Shown here: piece after piece, positions 62,758-64,000 of the stretch
How positions within the stretch are numbered: the first letter of the stretch is position 1
How the letters are laid out: every line of letters begins with the position of its first letter
Source of the DNA: CAVPMW01 sp963706515
GTDB taxonomy: Bacteria; Chloroflexota; Anaerolineae; Anaerolineales; UBA4823
Reading direction: 5' to 3'
Length of the DNA: 64,000 nt
Assembly: GCA_963706515.1 (NCBI GenBank)
Contig: CAVPMW010000015.1
Location: 226,036 to 290,035, forward strand
Position numbers and translations under genes: made by a program
The notes under the pieces: generated by a model
What the model was told of the DNA's origin: nothing
The model's database searches: none
Seen by the model: the letters and a program-made list of their open reading frames with translations, nothing else

Positions 62758-63880
62758 CTACCCCGAATCAGCCCCTGCCGGTCTGCGCCGCTCCAGGGAG
62801 TGCCCCAAAAGCCGCTCGATCGTGCGGACCATCGGCAGGTCCTCCTGGGTGGCGAGCGTCAGGGCGGTGCCCAGCCTGGTCATGCGACCGGTGCGCCCAA
62901 TGCGGTGGGTGTAGGCAATCGCAGTATCGGGCATGTCGAAGTTGATCACGTGCGAGATTTGGGATACATCGATCCCCCGTGCGGCGATATCCGTGGCGAC
63001 CAGCACCTTGACCCGCCCGCTGCGGAAGTTATCCATCGCCTCCTGGCGCCGGGTCTGGGACAGGTTGCCCTGCAGCGACGTCGCCGGCAGTCCGGCTTTG
63101 ACCAGCTGGTCGGCGAGTTTCTTGGCGCGGTGTTTCGTGCGGGTAAAGACCAGCACCTGCCCGTTGCCGGACTGGCGCAGGATCGCCAGCAGCACCTCGG
63201 CTTTCCGGGTTTGCTCCACCGGATACACGGCATGACCGACGGTTTCGACCGGGCGCGAAGCGCCCAGCTCGACCGTGACCGGGTGATGCAAGATATCCTT
63301 TGCCAGCGAGCGGATTTCGTCCGGCATGGTAGCCGAGAAAAGCAGAGTCTGGCGTGGTGGCTGGCACTGCGCCAAGAATGCGCCGGATATCGGGCAAGAA
63401 TCCCATATCGAACATCCGGTCGGCTTCATCGAGCACCAGGATTTCAATCGAATTCAAGTTGGCTGCCCCCTGCCCCATCAGGTCCAACAAGCGACCCGGG
63501 CAGGCAACGGCAATCTCGGCGCCGGCGCGCAAGCCCTTAATTTGCGGCTGCGCGCTGACGCCACCGTAAATGGTCAGGCTGCGCAATCCGGTCTGGCGAC
63601 CGAGAGTGCCAATGGCGGTGTGGGTCTGCTCAGCCAGCTCGCGGGTGGGAGAAAGAATGAGGGCGCGCAGCTTACCGCGCGGCCCTTTCAGCAGGTGCTG
63701 CAGGATGGGCAGGACAAAAGCAGCCGTCTTCCCGGTGCCGGTTTGGGACAGGCATAACAAATCTCGCCCTTCTAAAATGAATGGGATGGCCTTTTGTTGA
63801 ACCGGGGTTGGAGTGTCGTAGCCAGCAGCTGAGATTCCAGCGTTGATCTGGCGTGTAAAACCGAACGAATCAAAATCCAC
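62758..63880 (-). CDS. DEAD-box RNA helicase, RhlE-like (one frameshift)
   Basis: About 373 residues. Motifs in order: Q-motif GYDTPTPVQQKAIPF, I SQTGTGKT (45-52), Ia PTRELAEQ, II LDEADRMFDMGF, III SATMPDE, then VLVFTRTKHRAKKLADQL, VATDIAARGIDVS and VI HRIGRTGR. One frameshift lies near 63354 between motifs II and III. The start is GTG at 63880, with AAAGGA upstream. The short C-terminus without an extra RNA-binding tail fits small RhlE types. It unwinds structured RNA, in ribosome assembly or cold adaptation. Repeat copy D lies 16 bp upstream of the start and may be in its leader. Confidence 0.9.
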
Positions 63881-63895
63881 AGTAAATCCTTTAAG

Positions 63896-64000
63896 TTAGT
63901 ATCTATCCAAAAATGGATGGGAGAACCGATTTTATGGTGTGTGCGGCGAAGCCGCACACACCATAAAATCGGAACCCCCTCGTCCTTTCGGACAGGTTCA
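63896..64000. repeat. Palindromic repeat family 1, copy D (reaches window end)
   Basis: The left arm TTAGTATCTATCCAAAAATG begins 16 bp upstream of the helicase start codon. The core at 63926-63972 is a perfect 47-bp hairpin with a GAA loop. The right arm ends GGACAGGTTCA at the window edge. The core arms differ from copy C by paired changes that keep pairing intact. Confidence 0.88.

Overview
The window looks like a chromosomal segment of an anaerobic or facultative member of the Chloroflexota, most likely class Anaerolineae. This is inferred from protein content, not from a marker gene. The pointers are a tungsten-type aldehyde:ferredoxin oxidoreductase with a four-subunit 2-oxoacid:ferredoxin oxidoreductase, a Ser/Thr kinase-AAA-TPR regulator, a MalT-like LuxR regulator, and secreted proteins carrying a hydrophobic YLPL-type motif. 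I see no rRNA, tRNA, CRISPR array, phage gene or complete transposase gene. TGA is used as an ordinary stop in many genes.

Layout. (1) 1-21.3 kb is a large catabolic locus built around divergent promoters at 3.8-3.9 kb. Leftward runs iclR, an aldehyde dehydrogenase, an acetoacetate-decarboxylase-like gene and a 2-hydroxyacid dehydrogenase. Rightward run a cupin, a PfkB sugar kinase, two 2-hydroxyacid dehydrogenases, an Fe-alcohol dehydrogenase, the aldehyde:ferredoxin oxidoreductase, the 2-oxoacid:ferredoxin oxidoreductase (delta, alpha, beta, gamma), a SucCD-type acyl-CoA synthetase and a MoaD-like protein. These are followed by a GntR regulator, an FGGY kinase and LutA/LutBC, ending at a strong terminator at 21.2 kb. 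Together they suggest oxidation of a sugar acid or hydroxyacid through 2-oxoacid and aldehyde intermediates to acyl-CoA, with reduced ferredoxin and ATP as products. (2) 21.3-29.4 kb holds an ArsR-ArsC fusion, a MOSC protein, a giant kinase/ATPase regulator, an epimerase, a bacterial expansin and a HAD phosphatase. (3) 29.4-40.8 kb holds a MacAB-like efflux system with its TetR regulator, a methyltransferase, a Cys-rich metal permease next to a SigZ-like sigma factor, a c-type cytochrome lipoprotein, a probable selenocysteine-containing peroxiredoxin-like protein, a STAS protein, and a TetR/DoxX pair. (4) 40.9-49.2 kb holds a quinone oxidoreductase, a Gfo/Idh/MocA oxidoreductase, a dienelactone hydrolase, riboflavin genes, an SDR and a two-subunit aconitase X. 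(5) 49.2-64 kb holds secreted proteins (a metalloprotease with repeat domains and a beta-helix protein), a NIPSNAP-like protein, an amidohydrolase, a MalT-like regulator, a zinc-ribbon membrane protein and a DEAD-box helicase.

Three points stand out. First, an in-frame TGA at 38949-38951 falls where a UxxC/CxxC redox motif is expected and is followed by a candidate bacterial SECIS hairpin. Second, intergenic regions carry at least three families of short palindromic repeats, one with compensatory changes in its two arms and one forming an array of abutting hairpins. Third, about 30 single-base frameshifts interrupt 19 otherwise intact genes, which looks more like sequencing indels than decay. 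I therefore annotate the affected genes across the breaks.
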